A stretch of 64,000 nt of DNA from assembly GCA_028023455.1 (NCBI GenBank), contig JAQFVV010006208.1, positions 10,870,984-10,934,983 on the forward strand, given 5' to 3'. The notes under the pieces were generated by a model that saw only the letters and a list, made by a program, of their open reading frames with translations, made no database searches and was not told the origin of the DNA. The translations under genes were made by a program, and so were the position numbers. Of the stretch, positions 1 through 11,331 are shown piece after piece (the first letter of the stretch is position 1; each line of letters starts with the position of its first letter). The stretch is from Epiperipatus broadwayi (taxonomy: Eukaryota; Onychophora; Udeonychophora; Euonychophora; Peripatidae).

Positions 1-2139
1 ATCTCTTCAAATCCTATGGACTATTAATCAATCAATAATTTTTTTACGCATTTAAAATAATGGCCTTCAATGAAATAGTTTTTGAGTGTATTAATTTTTA
101 TACACTGAGATTTAAATTTTGGGTGGAATTTTTTAGATAACTGATGTCATCTAATCAAGTGTTGGATTTTTTTTCCCAGATAGCTGACATATCTAATCTA
201 GTTAAACATCCTCTTATTGTTTTAAAATTGGCACTAGCTATTTTTAACCAGAAAATAAAAGTCTCATCATACATTGGGTGGTTAGGGTATGAAAAAATAT
301 TATTATAAAGAGATGCAATCTCATATCAGATTATAGATGTGTGCCACACACTTATAGGCCCAGATTCCGTGACTTTCATTTTTTGACATTTTATTCAGAG
401 ATTCTTGTTCATGAGTACTGTCGAATCAGAACATTCTCTTTAAATAATCTTTAGACCAGGCAAAATTTTTGTGACACCAAAACCATTAGTACTACTATTA
501 TTTATTACTGTTAATATTTTATTTGATATATTATAGGAATCAGTTTAGTCATTGCTGTAAGCAGTTGGCCAGTAGTTGGTGGCCAAAAAACATGTTATCG
601 CTATCTTCTTCTATTTTGGTCATCACATGACCTCATCAACAGTCCACAAGGTAGTCTTTTGGTATAAATATACTATCAAACCAAGTGAACTTTGTACAGT
701 TTAGTGCAATGATGGACTCAAATTCATGGATCGAAGTTTTAATTGTAACTATGGTGTCCATACTTCCCAGTTTTTCTGTATTTGTCCCAATTTTATCTCT
801 CTTGTCCTGGTGTCCTGATATATTCTTCCAGGAGTGTCTCAGTTTTGTTAACCATTCATTTTTATTTTTTAACTTTATATTTAATTTAAATTAATATTTA
901 TGCGTTTAATATTTTATAATTAATTTTTTGATTGGTTAATCAGTAATTTTTCCAAAACGAAAGTGGCTACCCATTATTTTAGTACATTAGTATAAGTAAT
1001 TTCAATTTGTGATTGTTTTAATAGATAATATACGTACACAATTAAATAGTCAAAATAAGAGTCATAGATCACATGACCCTATCTCTTAAGCTTGTAAGTT
1101 ATAAACAATGAGGATTGCCAATTGTCTTTTATTTATATTACGAAATAAGTATATTGTTAGTAATGTAAATGTGAAATGTTTTGTGATTTTATTAATTTCG
1201 TACTGAAATATACAGCAATCTGCAATGTGGTCGTGTTTCCCAGTTAGGCCCTGTGGAAATATGGAAACACTAGTTGTAACATTCGTTGCTCAAACAATAC
1301 TAATCATTAAATTATCTAATGATAAAGCATATGTTCATACTAATTCTTAAATGCAAAATGTTGTTTTTTTACTATTTAATATAATCTTTCAACTGATAGG
1401 CTACAATCCTTTTTTTCGTTTTCGGTTGAGAATCGATCTAGGAATTATTCGCTTTTGAATCTCCCACTCTACAACTGCGTTATTTATTGTGCCGTATAGA
1501 CTTTTAATCTCAATCCGGATGACTTGCAACAAAGCGTCATCTATGGAGAAAAATATGAATTAATATCGTAGTCAGTTAATTTACGTTTTGAAAAATATTC
1601 GTAATAAAACTTTTTATTAGAGATACATTTAATTCTATTTGCAAAAAAGATAAGCTTCTTGCACCCAAAGAAATCTACCTATCCACATGGACTGGTTCTT
1701 AGTACAAGAAATTCAGGAAGTTATTAGTAAAAATGTAATTTTATACTAGATTTTTTTTGTTGTCTAGAGAAATTCATTTGTAACACTTTATATAAAATAA
1801 AGTCTATATTCTTTAAAAAAAAAAAAAACAACTATTGAATATATATTTTTAATATTTTAAATAAGTAATAATAAATTGTTTAATTCTTTTAAAAAAATTA
1901 TTTTTTGTGAATTATATACATCTGCAAAAAAAAACTAAGTAAATATACGATCTACTAAATTAATACAAATCTATTTATTTAGACCAATTAATATATATAT
2001 TTTATTGATGTATAATTTAATTTTATGCGGGATTTTAAAATTATGCATTATAATTTTCTATAAAATTGATTAAAAAAAATTCCTCAGTAGAATTTAATGC
2101 TTTTTCATTCATCAAAATGATCTCCTAAAGATTAAAATA
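1..2139. other. No gene recognised; one short dispersed-repeat copy
   Basis: AT-rich sequence with only short frames that resemble nothing. The 52 bp at 1049-1100 recur almost identically at 28019-28070, both containing the words GATCACATGACC and AAGCTTGTAAGTT, so this is a dispersed repeat fragment. Its words resemble the ends of the ribozyme-bearing repeat family described below. Confidence 0.5.
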
Positions 2140-3225
2140 CTTTGTGATCTTTGCGTAATAATACCTTTCACCAGAGGATCATTTTCCATTATTGTATTCT
2201 TTAGAATATGTGCCGTCGGAATACTTTGAAAAGTTTATTTAATGTCCACATTGCTGAGTGTTTCCCCTTTCCAACTTTTTTCTCATCTTTTTCCAATGAT
2301 GACATAATCGAGTCTCCCTATTTATAAGGCATTCTAAATGACTTTTGATATATTCTTCATCAGTCATATCAACTCAATAAATATACTTCTTCCAATTTCT
2401 TATTGCAAACTTAAATAATTTTTTTAAACTTCTTCAATAATCTCTGGAAATCTTTCAAAGACATTAATAACCTAACCCCATACAATCATTGAACAGGAAT
2501 TACAGTTTTTGCTTTTAATTCATCTAGTATTTTTATAAAATTTATCACATCTACAAACGCGAATGATTTCCAGAAGTTCCACTAATTGATAATTAGGGTT
2601 GATACTAAGCACTGATGGATATATGTGGCCTTGATATATTGGATGATGCTTTGATCAAGAGGTTAAAAATGCTGTAATATTTGGGGCCAAAAGGTAATAC
2701 CTACACTTTTATTTGCATAGTAAACAGGTTCATAATGACCAGCTGCATTATCTAACAACAGCATGACTTAAATTCAATTTTTTTCTCTGAGATATTTATT
2801 GACTTCAGGGCTAAAACAATCATGAAAACATTCAATCGTATAACCAAAAATTTTATTATATTGCCAGAATATATACAAATACTTTTTAAGGTTTTTAAAA
2901 GTGCAGGAAATTTTATATTTGTAAATATTCCCAATTTTATCGTATAACCGGTAGTATTGTCACATAGCATCCGAGTTAGTCCAACTTCTTATGTTTTAAA
3001 GCCTTTTGCCATTTTTTCCATTTTGTGAATGTATATTTATTAGTCATTTTTTCCATAATTATTTCATCACAATTCAATCATTTTTTAAAAATTCTAATGA
3101 AGTTGTATCAGCAGATGTGATATCACAAATTACATTAATATTTTTAAGACTATAAAAATTTTGAAATCTATACATCCATCCATTATTTGCAATGACTTGG
3201 AATTATGTCTTCTAGATTGAAACAG
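2140..3225 (-). pseudogene. pogo/jerky-type (DDE_1) transposase pseudogene
   Basis: Read on the minus strand with several frame changes and stops, this region gives pieces in the order of a pogo-superfamily (jerky/Tigger-like) transposase. First comes a CENP-B-type helix-turn-helix end (about 3190-3020), with words like GIKN and SADT in degenerate form. Next is a segment resembling the LCANATG..K..PLLVIGK region (about 2970-2880, here MLCDNTTGYTIKLGIF). Then come the words CFHDCFSPEVNKYLREK and LLLDNAAGH around 2830-2740. The last aligns with the conserved LLLDNAPxH catalytic block, so the Asp is still present. A region resembling PLDQxVI follows (about 2660). In this family such proteins cut and paste DNA at TA sites. 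The copy is dead. A ribozyme-bearing repeat abuts its upstream end at about 3221, so the N-terminus is missing. Terminal inverted repeats were not found. Confidence 0.7.
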
Positions 3226-3620
3226 GCAAAATTCTCTATATACATTGCCATTCTGTGCAAGCCAGAGTAATCAATGGATGGTAGAAGGCTTGTGCATAAT
3301 ATCCCCATCTAGTGCCTAGTCATCCAATATATCCAGACTAGTTTCTGGCTTGTGGCCTTCGTCAGTGAGGAGCCTTGGATCTGAAAGCACTGCAGCTAGA
3401 TCTTAGGATCTAATGCAACTCTCCAACAGCCATCTTTTATCTCTACTTAATTACAAAACTATGAGACTTAAATTGAAAACACTATAATATTTACAATCCA
3501 AGCTCATCAGCTCACTACTCATACATTTTGATATCTTTGGTCCTTGAATAACCATAGCTACCACTATCATATTAGGCGAATTGGTTTTAAGCCAATAAAC
3601 ATCACATGATCACTATTTCT
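3221..3620 (-). repeat. Ribozyme-bearing repeat family A, copy 1
   Basis: Starts with AACAGGCAAAATTCTCTAT and ends in CAATAAACATCACATGATCAC. The same ordered words (GTAATCAATGGATG, CATCTAGTGCCTA, CAGTGAGGAGCCTTGGATCTGA, TCTTAGGATCTAATGCAA) return in copies near 4.7, 13.7, 17.6, 19.4-19.9, 41.4, 46.1 and 52.3 kb. The minus strand of this copy carries a hammerhead-ribozyme core at 3331-3371. The family has no long open frame. Confidence 0.8.
3331..3371 (-). ncRNA. Hammerhead ribozyme-like motif (family A)
   Basis: On the minus strand the order is TCCTCA (helix I, 5' side), CTGACGA (conserved CUGANGA core), a GGC/GCC hairpin (helix II), GAAA (core), AC-TA-GT (two-base-pair helix III), cleavage base C, then the other side of helix I. 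Both core blocks are intact. Helix I pairs only at its first three positions in this copy. Confidence 0.55.
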
Positions 3621-3846
3621 TATGCTTGCCTTTAACTGTTATTAATACAGGCAAAACTCTATATGTATTGCCACTCAGTGCAAGCAGAGTAATCAATGAA
3701 TGCCAGAAGGCTTGTGCTAAAATCCCCATCTAGTGCCTTCTAGCATCCATTGATTACTCTGGCTTGCATTGTGTGGCAATATATATAGAGAGTTTTGCCT
3801 GTTTTAATAACAGTTAAGAGCAAGCATAAGAAATAGTGATTCTAGA
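3596..3846. repeat. Palindromic family A copy
   Basis: The left arm, reading CATCACATGATCACTATTTC and on through the AACAGGCAAAACTC word, is matched by an inverted right arm ending GCAAGCATAAGAAATAGTGAT. Arms of roughly 90-100 bp surround an asymmetric centre that repeats GTAATCAATGAATG in both orientations. The palindrome joins two inverted ends of family A. Confidence 0.75.
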
Positions 3847-4690
3847 TTAAATTGTTCATAGAGACTCAAGGCTTTCTGAAGTAATATAAAGCCATCAGCC
3901 AAAATTTTCTTACAATTCATATATTTAACCATGTTACTTTTCCATCTTAATCCAAAAATCCCTTAGTCTAGTTACAAATTTTAGAAGTTTCAGAAGCACA
4001 AGCAACAGCGGTACAAATCTGTGTTTCACATTTTAAAATTTCTCTGATTGCTGACTCATTCTTTTGTAATATATAGCCCACATCAAAATATAACTTCTTA
4101 TCTTTGCTTTTAAATCAATAAGTTTCATTTTTTTACTTAATGAAAATACTTTACGATTTATTTATTTTTTAGATTTATCACTTACTATACTGCAAAATAT
4201 TTTACTAAAAATATTATTATATGCTAATATCATGTTTCCCCAAAAATAAGATCTAATCAAAAAACAAGCCCTAGCATGATTTTTCAAGATGTTATTAATA
4301 TAATCCCTATCCCAAGAATAAGACTTCGTTAAGATTGTGAGCCTGATGGACAGATTTCATTTGTTTGTTGAAAGACATGGTGCACATGTTGAATTCTAAA
4401 ATTAATGAATATAATGTTCAAAATGTTTATATATATACATTACAACTAGCATAAGAAAAGAAAAAAACATTGTGAATTAAATAATGAATATAAATATAGA
4501 TTTTTGTACTTTAATAAATGTTATTTAAAATTATTTTGCAAGCAGGCTCATAACAAATTATAAACTTGCAAACCAATTTTATTTTTCATTTATCAGTACA
4601 ACTTCATACAGTGTGATAGAATTCCTGTTTCATCTGATGTCCAACTGTATATATTGTAAATAAATCAACTTTGATATCTGAAAAGACAAA

Positions 4691-4995
4691 TTAAAACAGG
4701 CAAAACTCTCCATACAGTAGTGTCACTCAGTGCAAGCCAGAGTAATCAATGAATGCCAGAAGGGTTGTGCATAAAATCCCTATTTAGTGCCTACTTATCC
4801 AATATTCCCAGACTAGTTTCTAGCTTTCATCAATGAGGAGCCTTGGATCTGAGACCACTGCCTCTAGATCTTAGGATCTAATGCAACCTTCCAGCAGCCA
4901 TCTTTTATCTTTATTTAACTATAAAACTATGAGAATATAAAATTGAAAACACAATAATATTTTCAATCCAAGTTCATTAACTTATATAGTCATCC
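4691..4995 (-). repeat. Ribozyme-bearing repeat family A, degraded copy
   Basis: Begins AACAGGCAAAACTCTCCAT and follows family A to TTTTCAATCCAAG. The hammerhead block at about 4806-4840 has lost seven or so bases of helix II, and its core reads TTGATGA in place of CTGATGA, so it is probably inactive. Confidence 0.7.
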
Positions 4996-5513
4996 AATAT
5001 ATTTTAATATAATTTTAAAACAATAATTTTTTTTTTCTGTATATTTTCTTGATTTTTTTTTAAAATTCAGGGTCAGCTCTAGAAAATAATTATTTTAGGT
5101 AATTTAAAATTGTAATTTAATAAATATTTTATAAAGCGACATGGACAAATTGTAATACTAGAGGGAGCTGAGATAATTTAATACTAGTCATAGTAAAATG
5201 TCTTCTGACAGTCCACATCTTCTAGAAAAAAAAAAAACATCAATTCATAAGTATCTTCTAAAAATGTCACCAATATTTGTGAGTACTTAAAAAGCCCTTA
5301 TGAAAAAAAAACATCAGTTTGTAAGTACATTTTTAAAAAACCAGGACTTAGAACTGTTATTTTTTCCATTCTGGCAAAAATAATATTTTTTTCTCTGGTT
5401 TCCGATTTGAAGCCCTGAAAAAAAATGTAGTCACCCACAGGTACACTTTCACTAAAAAAGTTACCCCAATGTCTAAAAGTTTGGCCACCCCTGATATGTA
5501 GTACCAAAATTGG

Positions 5514-5574
5514 TCTGGTTGTAATGGGCTTCAAAATTGTATATTATTTACTTTTGAAGCCCATTATAACCAGA
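5514..5574. repeat. Near-perfect hairpin
   Basis: The 23-bp arms beginning TCTGGTTGTAATGGGCTTC and ending GAAGCCCATTATAACCAGA flank a 15-base AT loop, with one mismatch. Just to the left (about 5480-5493) lies GTTTGGCCACCCCTG, which looks like the end of a CAGGGGTGGCC hAT MITE, but its other end was not found. The rest of 5.0-6.6 kb shows nothing recognisable. Confidence 0.6.
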
Positions 5575-6637
5575 TCTTATATTAGTGGTCATTCAATATT
5601 TTAAAATATATGGGGTCATATATATGTTTTGTTAAGTTATGTTGCATTTGAAAGATATGTTTAAAATTTCCTTTGGCTTGGAGAATATTCATCCCATTGA
5701 CATTTTAATAAATCTGAATTGTTTACAAAATTGCCAAGTCAGAATAAACAATGTGCAAAAATGTTTCAAAAAACTCATTTTTGTAATATAAAAAATCAAT
5801 TCAAAATTGGAATTCTTTCATATATACTTTTTTAAAAAAAATTATGGATATTTGGAATTTTTTTTTAGGAAAAATTTGTTTTAATTACACAAAAGTTATT
5901 TTAAAAAAAAACAATGATTTTTAATTTCTTCGAGATCCAAACAATATTATCAAGTCTCCCACATTTTCAACTTCGTTCATGGCTTTAACCTGGATATCAC
6001 TAACTAAACTTTTTTTTCAAGCAAATACGCCAAAACTTAGGGTATATTATTATATAATTATAAATAGAAGCTTTTCAAATGAATTAATCAATATAATATT
6101 CTGCTTGAATATAAATTTACTCTTAGGAAAAAAAATATTTCCATCCCATTTAGGTTTTATCTTTATAGACAATAGCGAAGAATGAGTGTACATTTATTGC
6201 ACAAAATAATTAGTAAATTAAACTGAATCATGGTTTCCATATACAAGTGATTCACATACACAAAATATAGGTGATGGCATAAATACGTGTGCTATAATTA
6301 AAATTAATACAATGAGTTTCAGCATATAAGGGCGAAATTAGTAATTTCACCTTTATACATTGAAGCATAAACTGGTGAAACAAATTTATTATAATTAAAA
6401 TAAAATTTTTTACTATTTTAATCTAATCAGAATGCTGTTGATACTCATTTCATGTGACGCATTTGTCACATGTGCCCTTATTTCCTGACCCCTGATTTAG
6501 GCAATTTTTGATAGTAAATTGTGTAATATTTATTACTAACTTCATGTCTGAAAATCTTTCCATTTTCTGTATCAAGTAGCTATTATTATTTAATGGCATA
6601 TAAAAGCAATATATATATATATACTTAAACATATTTC

Positions 6638-6986
6638 GGTGCTGATATAGTATGCACTTGGTGGCCATTTTGAATTTTACTTAATTTTTTTACTTCTTTT
6701 TCTTTTCCTGCACTTTTTTTCCATAGTGGCACCTTAGGCTATTTAACTTCCCATGTCACTCTCTTTCTCCATGGGTTTTTTAAGTGTAGTGCCTCGGGCT
6801 ATTTAATTTCCACATTACTTTCTTCCCACCTCCCTTTTTTTAAATGTAGCACCTTAGGTAATTTAATTTTTTGAAAACTGAGTGCTTCTAGTCGATGTCA
6901 TTTATCGCTTGCATATGCCGGCAGTGTTTTTGGGTGTTTTAAAATTCAAAATGGCCACCGAGCGCATACTATATCAACACCCATAT
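6638..6986. repeat. Foldback element with triplicated ~60-bp core
   Basis: About 42-bp inverted ends (GCTGATATAGTATGC with GTGGCCATTTTGAATTTTA on the left, their complement at 6940-6986 on the right) enclose about 260 bp. Inside, a pyrimidine-rich unit of about 60 bp, starting AGTGGCACCTTAGGCTATTT, is repeated three times with decay (6725, 6785, 6845). No transposase is present. This fits a non-autonomous inverted-repeat element of unknown superfamily. Confidence 0.6.
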
Positions 6987-7874
6987 TTCTTTTAAGTTTC
7001 TATAATATTTAAATTAAAAAGCTTTATTTGAATATCAAAATAAGAAACAATGAGTTCTTCAACTTTTTTTTCTTATTTCAATCTCCATTTCTTCATTGTC
7101 ATATGGCAGACAAATCTGAATACTTATTACTTATTGTTTAGTTATCATCAATCAATCAATTATAATATGTGTATCCAATATCATTTTAGTGTTTAGTAAC
7201 TTTCTTCATATCTGGAATGTATAAATATTGAAATTATATGAAGAGATAAAAATAATATAAAAAAATAAAGTAATAGAGAAAATCAAATATTAATTAAATA
7301 AAAATATTTAATCGAAATAGGGTGACATGTATTAATTACAGAAAGGAAAAACGAAAATCAGATAACGGAGAAAATTCAATTAGTATCAACTTACTACTAA
7401 TTGAAGTTACAGTAAAGATTGAAATGATAAAACTCTCCACCCGAATTCTCATGAACTATATTATTACTCCAGAAAACAAAAGAGCTAAAACATAGCAATA
7501 TTCTTCTTATCTTATTTACAGTGACCTATAATATTCAATTATTTCCAGCATAAGATCTTGACTATACCATAAGCATGGAAATTCCTTGATTAATTTGCCA
7601 TTTGATTTTCTAAATAGATATTGAATTCATCACTATATGATAGGACAAAAAAATATTCAAGACTCTACTGTTTTCCAATATTGCTTTGACTAAATGTATA
7701 TACTTAGGAAGATAAACTTTCACTGTAAATTTAGTACAGTTTCAAGTTCAACATGTAAACACAATGTAATTACAATTAATAAATAGCATGTAATTTTTAT
7801 TCACTCTGTTTTCATACCATCTAGTGTTAGTAATCAATAGATGCTAGAGCTTCTTAAATCCTCTTTCCAAATAT

Positions 7875-7917
7875 CCCCAGATTAGTTTCTAGCATATGGC
7901 ATTCATCAGTGAGGAGG
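7875..7917 (-). ncRNA. Hammerhead ribozyme motif, array unit 1
   Basis: On the minus strand: TCCTCA pairs with TGGGGA (six pairs with one G-U) as helix I. CTGATGA and GAAA are intact, with a short GC-containing helix II between them. Helix III is A-C/TA/A-T, where the second pair is a C-A mismatch, followed by C as cleavage base. Confidence 0.6.
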
Positions 7918-8037
7918 TTTTTGGATTTTTTCAACAGTATTTATGGATCTTTTGGATCTAATATATCTTTCATCCTACAGTCATTTGTTACTTTTTGTTA
8001 TACTACCAGGCTACCAGCCAAAATGAAAAGTCAAATA

Positions 8038-8081
8038 TCTCCGGATTAGTTTCTAGCTTATGGTATTCAACAGTGAGGAGG
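8038..8081 (-). ncRNA. Hammerhead motif, array unit 2 (damaged)
   Basis: The core reads CTGTTGA instead of CTGATGA, and helix I has lost pairing next to the cleavage base. This looks like an inactive unit. Confidence 0.5.
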
Positions 8082-8203
8082 TGTTTGGGTTTTTTCAACA
8101 GCATATATAGATTTTTTGCATCTAATGCACCCTTTCATCCTACAGTCATTTGTTACTTTTTGTTATACTCTCAGGCTACAAGCCAAAATGAAAAATCAAA
8201 TAT

Positions 8204-8246
8204 TCCCAGATTAGTTTCTAACCTATGGCATTCATCAGTGAGGAGG
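8204..8246 (-). ncRNA. Hammerhead ribozyme motif, array unit 3
   Basis: CTGATGA and GAAA cores are intact. Helix I is TCCTCA with TGGGAA, one pair shorter than in units 1, 4 and 5. Helix III carries the same C-A mismatch as the other units. Confidence 0.55.
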
Positions 8247-8360
8247 TTTTTGGATTTTTTCAACAGTATTTATTGATCTTTTAGATCTAATGTACCTTTC
8301 ATCCTACAATTCTTTGTTACTTTTTATTATACTATCAGGCTACCAGCCAAAATGAAAAAT

Positions 8361-8405
8361 TTCCCCAGATTAGTTTCTAGCATATGGCATTCATCAGTGA
8401 GGAGG
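8361..8405 (-). ncRNA. Hammerhead ribozyme motif, array unit 4
   Basis: Same layout as unit 1: six-pair helix I (TCCTCA with TGGGGA), intact CTGATGA and GAAA, cleavage base C. Confidence 0.6.
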
Positions 8406-8525
8406 TTTTTGGATTTTTTCAACAGTATACATGGATCTTTTGGATCTAATGTTCCTGTCATCCTACAGTCATTTGTTACTTTTTGTTATACTATCAGGCT
8501 ACCAGCCAAAATGAAAAATTAAAAA

Positions 8526-8571
8526 TTTCCCCAGATTAGTTTCTAGCCTATGGCATTCATCAGTGAGGAGG
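8526..8571 (-). ncRNA. Hammerhead ribozyme motif, array unit 5
   Basis: Same layout as unit 4. Helix II is GCC-ATA-GGC, the best formed in the array. Confidence 0.6.
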
Positions 8572-8690
8572 TTTTTGGATTTTTTCAACAGTATACATGG
8601 ATCTTTTGGATCTAATGTACCTGCCATCTTACAGTCATTTGTTACTTTTTGTTATACTATTAGGTTACCAGTCAAAATGAAAAACTTATT

Positions 8691-9160
8691 TTTTTTCAAT
8701 CCAAGCCTTTTTTTATCCATAGTTATATCAATCTGAAACTGTTTCAGTTGTATGGTGACCTTACTTTTTTTGATAACCTTTATTATTTGGCCAAAATTGT
8801 TACAAAGTCAGTAATACATCATATGACTAACAAAACAACTCATAACCTTAGTTTACACATATTGCTATTCCTTAGCAAATTCTTTTATTATTCCTATTCT
8901 TGGTCATGTGATATTAATTTTTATTAAATCTGGCCAAATAGTAATTATGATAAAGGCTATAAAAATGAAAGTCACCATAATATATAGAAACAGAACTGGT
9001 TTCAGATCTATGTAATTAGGCAAGCAAATAGACTTGAATTGAAAATCTTAAAAAAAGTTTTGCAACTTGGGCTCGTAGTTTGATTGTATAACAAATAGTG
9101 AAAATGTCTGCTGGAAGAAAGATGCATTAGATCTAAGACAACTAGTCTGAGAAAATTTGA
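8691..9160. repeat. Inverted flank of the hammerhead array
   Basis: The stretch with GTATGGTGACCTTAC and TTATTTGGCCA (8735-8800) is mirrored by TGGCCAAATAGTAATTATG and GAAAGTCACCATAATA (8930-8985). The sequence then continues into decayed family A words up to GCATTAGATCTAAGAC near 9140. Tandem units followed by an inverted partial unit match the layout seen at 19.4 kb. Confidence 0.55.
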
Positions 9161-9380
9161 ATAGGGCAGCCTTGAATAAGGATTTAATAAGCACTAGCAA
9201 CTATCAATTGCTAAAACTTACTTGGTGGCACAAGAGAATGGAGAATAAAAGAATTTGCTAATGAATTGTATTTATTTGTGAATTTGTATAAACATGTGCA
9301 TGTAAATATGTTTATAATAAATCTTTATTAATATAACATGAAACAAATATACACTTGCATGTTTACACTATATTCGGTGG

Positions 9381-9956
9381 TTATACTGCTACCATTGATG
9401 AGGTATTAGTTACTATGCTACTATAGAAAGAAGGGACTTCAAATGTTCTTATAATTTTACCTATATTTCCGGTTGTTCTGCGACAGCTTGTCTTATGAGT
9501 AGGCACAGTGACTTTTCCAGCTGTGTCTGGGTTAGGCTCTAGAAGTTTCCAGCCCTGAGCATGGATTGCTCTCTGCATTGTCCGTTTAGCTTTACAATTG
9601 AAATCCTTGGGGAAACGTATATTCTGCCTTTCAGCTTTTTGATAGTAATTCTCTGATCTTATCTACAAATGAATTGACTGTTTATTGCCAGATCTCCATC
9701 CATAATTGAAACATTCGGATTCAGTGAGCATAATCACATATTGGTCCATTCTTGACATAGAATATATGTTATCTATCCGATGAATGTTCAATCCAATCTC
9801 GATAAAATGGAATCTGGATTGATCCATTATTTGAAGGCAAGGTGAGATACGACAGAACAATAATATGTTCAAGCTATAGTCATATAACATATAAATTACT
9901 ATTTTATACGCGCATGCGCGCACACACAGAAAAAATAAATTATAAATAAAAATCAC
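9381..9956 (-). CDS. Unidentified long minus-strand frame with one internal TAG
   Basis: Two open stretches, 9956-9666 and 9662-9381, lie in the same reading frame and are separated only by a TAG at 9663-9665. Together they cover about 190 codons, far longer than the local background. The second half has unusually protein-like composition (for example PKDFNCKAKRTMQRAIHAQ and GWKLLEPNPDTAGK). Two readings are possible. In one, the TAG belongs to a 3' splice site (TTTGTAG|ATAAG at 9663/9662), and a 202-bp exon runs to a GTAAAA donor after 9461. In the other, it is a pseudogene with a stop. No family was recognised. It lies on the same strand as the collagen but well beyond that gene's poly(A) signals, so it would belong to a different gene. 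Confidence 0.4.
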
Positions 9957-10725
9957 TATTCATTTATTTATTTATATATATATGCTATATCTGACGTACA
10001 ACAGAGTAAAAATATGTGTTTAATTCCTTCTAAAGTACAACTCTCCTCTACCCTCAAAGTTAATGTTAAAAGCAACAAAGCTTGCACTTCAAATAGTTCT
10101 TGTCGTTGCTAGGCACATATATATAATAATTATTAATTTTATGTATATATAGAATAATTTCGCAGATATACTTAAAACTTTTATTTTATAACACACATTT
10201 CCAACACATGAATAAAAAGACAGGAAAATGTAAATAATATCCAAATTATAGACAATTTGAATTAACATTCGTAATTTCTCAAACATTGTAGAGATGGCGG
10301 TAGTAGATAGTCAAGTCAAAATTTCAACTTCTTTAAAATTTAAAGTTTTACTAATAATTCTTTTCATCTTAAACATCAAACAAATCTTAGAATGACAAGA
10401 AAAATATGGTGATTAAAATATTTTTTTTTTTTTAAATTAAACTGTATATTTAACTTTTAACATTATTGTAGTTTGTAAAATGGCTTTAGAAATGAATTAA
10501 ACATAGTAGGTAAATGCTGTTACAAAAGGGGTGCGCCAATAGTGTCAGACACCTGTGTGCAAAACTTTAGATGAGCCCCCCCCCCCCTCATACCATATTT
10601 AAAATGAATAACTTTAAATGTTAAAAAAAAAATCACTTTATATAAACATATTGGTAAGTAAAAATGAAATACAAAATATATTAATTAAAAGTTGATTGCA
10701 CAAGTATCAGAAAATTACAAAAAAA
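9957..10725. other. No gene recognised
   Basis: AT-rich sequence with a short CA/CG alternating run at 9909-9927 and a C-run at 10577-10587. No repeat or coding signal was found. Confidence 0.4.
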
Positions 10726-10820
10726 GGTTTAAGTAATATTTACTGAGGCTATAACCTTGAGAATATGCGTGTAAAATGCGATAGTAGGGACCTCTACAGG
10801 TGTTTAACCACAAGCTTACG
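10726..10820 (+). repeat. Short dispersed element, shared with 48.7 kb
   Basis: Contains AAGTAATATTTACTGAGGC and the block GACCTCTACAGGTGTTTAAC followed by CACAAGCTTA. The same order of words occurs, inverted, at 48650-48743. The GACCTCTACAGGT core is the best preserved part. Family unknown. Confidence 0.55.
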
Positions 10821-11331
10821 TTAAAAGGTATAGAAAATAATGAACATATAAGAGGGGCACAAAAACAATAAAAATATTTTGGAAAAAAATTAAGTAATTT
10901 ATGTTATTTGGCAGGAAAATCATTTGTGAATTTGCATCTTATATTGATTTATGTAAATTAACAGATAAACTTACAGTTTATAAAAACAAAAATACATTAT
11001 TAAATATTTTTTAGTTTTTGTCATTTATATTGGTATAAACAAGAAATAGATAAATTAACAAGTTTAAAAATAGGAATATATTAAACATTATTGGTTAAAG
11101 AAATCTTTTATATAAAATCCACGTGAATGTATGTTTGTCTGTAATACATTACTGGAGCTCCCTCTGAAGGCTAGGTACAGAAAACTATTAATAAAGCTCA
11201 ATAATCACATTGATATACTAATATCTTATAAACCAATTTACAAGAAAATATGGAAATTTATAAATATTTGTAATCATTACTGAATTATTATCTTATATAA
11301 AAAATCCATGTGAATATATAGTTGTCTATAA

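Larger units (their letters stand above)
7802..8690 (-). repeat. Tandem array of five ~165-bp hammerhead-bearing units
   Basis: Five consecutive units can be lined up. The word CAGTGAGGAGG falls at 7907, 8071, 8236, 8395 and 8561, giving spacings of 164, 165, 159 and 166. Each unit also repeats CATCCTACAGTCATTTGTTAC and CCAGCCAAAATGAAAAAT. The first unit runs leftward into sequence like family A (GTAATCAATAGATGC), so the array appears to be an amplified part of that family. Every unit holds a hammerhead-type motif on the minus strand (7875-7917, 8038-8081, 8204-8246, 8361-8405, 8526-8571). To the right, 8690-9160 carries family A 3' sequence, partly in inverted form. Confidence 0.85.

Noticed and set aside
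5298-5534. A 78-codon minus-strand gene
   Set aside because: It runs through a hairpin and low-complexity A runs, with no recognisable domain.
7802-8690. A CRISPR-like array
   Set aside because: Units are ~165 bp and similar along their whole length, without unique spacers. This is an animal tandem repeat with ribozyme motifs.
10577-10587. Poly-C run as a regulatory element
   Set aside because: Homopolymer runs of this size occur several times (for example 49084-49095) and carry no further signal.
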